From Porphyromonadaceae bacterium (GTDB lineage: Bacteria; Bacteroidota; Bacteroidia; Bacteroidales; UBA11471): a stretch of 5,738 nucleotides of DNA. How positions within the stretch are numbered: position 1 is the stretch's first letter; the number at the start of each line of letters is the position of its first letter. Below the pieces are notes generated by a model. It was not told the origin of the DNA and made no database searches. It saw nothing but the letters and a program-made list of their open reading frames with translations. The DNA lies in the NCBI GenBank assembly GCA_021199145.1, contig JAJQIP010000133.1:1-5738 (forward strand). Direction: 5' to 3'. Position numbers and translations under genes: made by a program. Of the stretch, positions 5,694-5,738 are shown piece after piece.

Positions 5694-5738
5694 ATGTTTA
5701 TAGCACAATTTTTCCATATTTACTACAAGAAAACAGCT
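5694..5738 (+). CDS. Possible start of an ORF cut by the window edge
   Basis: An ATG opens a frame of 15 codons, MFIAQFFHIYYKKTA, that runs off the right edge. The stretch FFHIYYKKTA loosely recalls the first beta-strand (FYLKK-like) of the arm-binding domain at the N-terminus of Bacteroidetes tyrosine integrases, which would fit a position just downstream of a tRNA. Fifteen residues are too few for a family call, and the frame may not be coding. No Shine-Dalgarno or perfect -7 box was seen before it. Confidence 0.3.
   Translation, partial: MFIAQFFHIYYKKTA

Larger units (their letters stand above)
5517..5738 (+). other. AT-rich segment after the tRNA, possible left end of an integrated element
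   Basis: The 222 bases from the tRNA 3' end to the window edge are richer in A and T than the rest of the window. They contain a weak 6-bp stem (TAAAGT 5521-5526, ACTTTA 5534-5539), phased T-tracts, a perfect 10-bp inverted repeat and a truncated ORF. tRNA 3' ends are common targets of tyrosine integrases, and recombinase genes usually lie next to the junction. The att duplicate that would prove integration is outside the window. Confidence 0.35.

Overview
The window looks like chromosomal DNA from an anaerobic member of the Bacteroidota, most likely order Bacteroidales. Four genes or gene groups carry the same perfect Bacteroidetes-type -7 promoter box (TATCTTTG, matching TAnnTTTG) at plausible distances. 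Start codons mostly lack Shine-Dalgarno sequences. The proteins (an oxygen-labile class I fumarase, a DUF1460 amidase-like protein, an OmpR-type regulator ending in GYGYGFEE) also fit that phylum. The exact genus cannot be read from the sequence.

Left part, bases 1-2576, minus strand. In transcription order it holds a secreted NlpC/P60-like DUF1460 protein (probable peptidoglycan hydrolase), an OmpR/PhoB-type response regulator and a membrane sensor histidine kinase. The kinase overlaps the regulator gene by 17 bases and runs off the left edge, so its catalytic ATPase domain is missing here. The regulator has its own promoter, and a perfect 10-bp inverted repeat lies on its -7 box. An envelope signal is likely, but the stimulus and regulon are not visible.

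Centre, bases 2577-5290, plus strand. A divergent 234-bp intergenic region carries promoters facing both ways. A seven-helix Bax inhibitor-1/YccA family protein follows and ends at a GC-rich intrinsic terminator. Next is a full-length class I [4Fe-4S] fumarate hydratase, which ends at a perfect 12-bp hairpin. The fumarase would serve the reductive malate-fumarate-succinate branch used by these anaerobes.

Right part, bases 5291-5738. A promoter box and a structured leader of about 110 bases precede tRNA-Arg with anticodon CCU. Beyond the tRNA 3' end the sequence changes: it is AT-rich, has four T-tracts phased at about one helical turn, then a perfect 10-bp inverted repeat, then an ORF starting at 5694 and cut by the window edge. 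This layout resembles the left end of an integrated element using the tRNA 3' end as its target, with a recombinase gene beginning at the edge. That reading is inference and needs flanking sequence. It is the most interesting part of the window; the rest is ordinary core genome.
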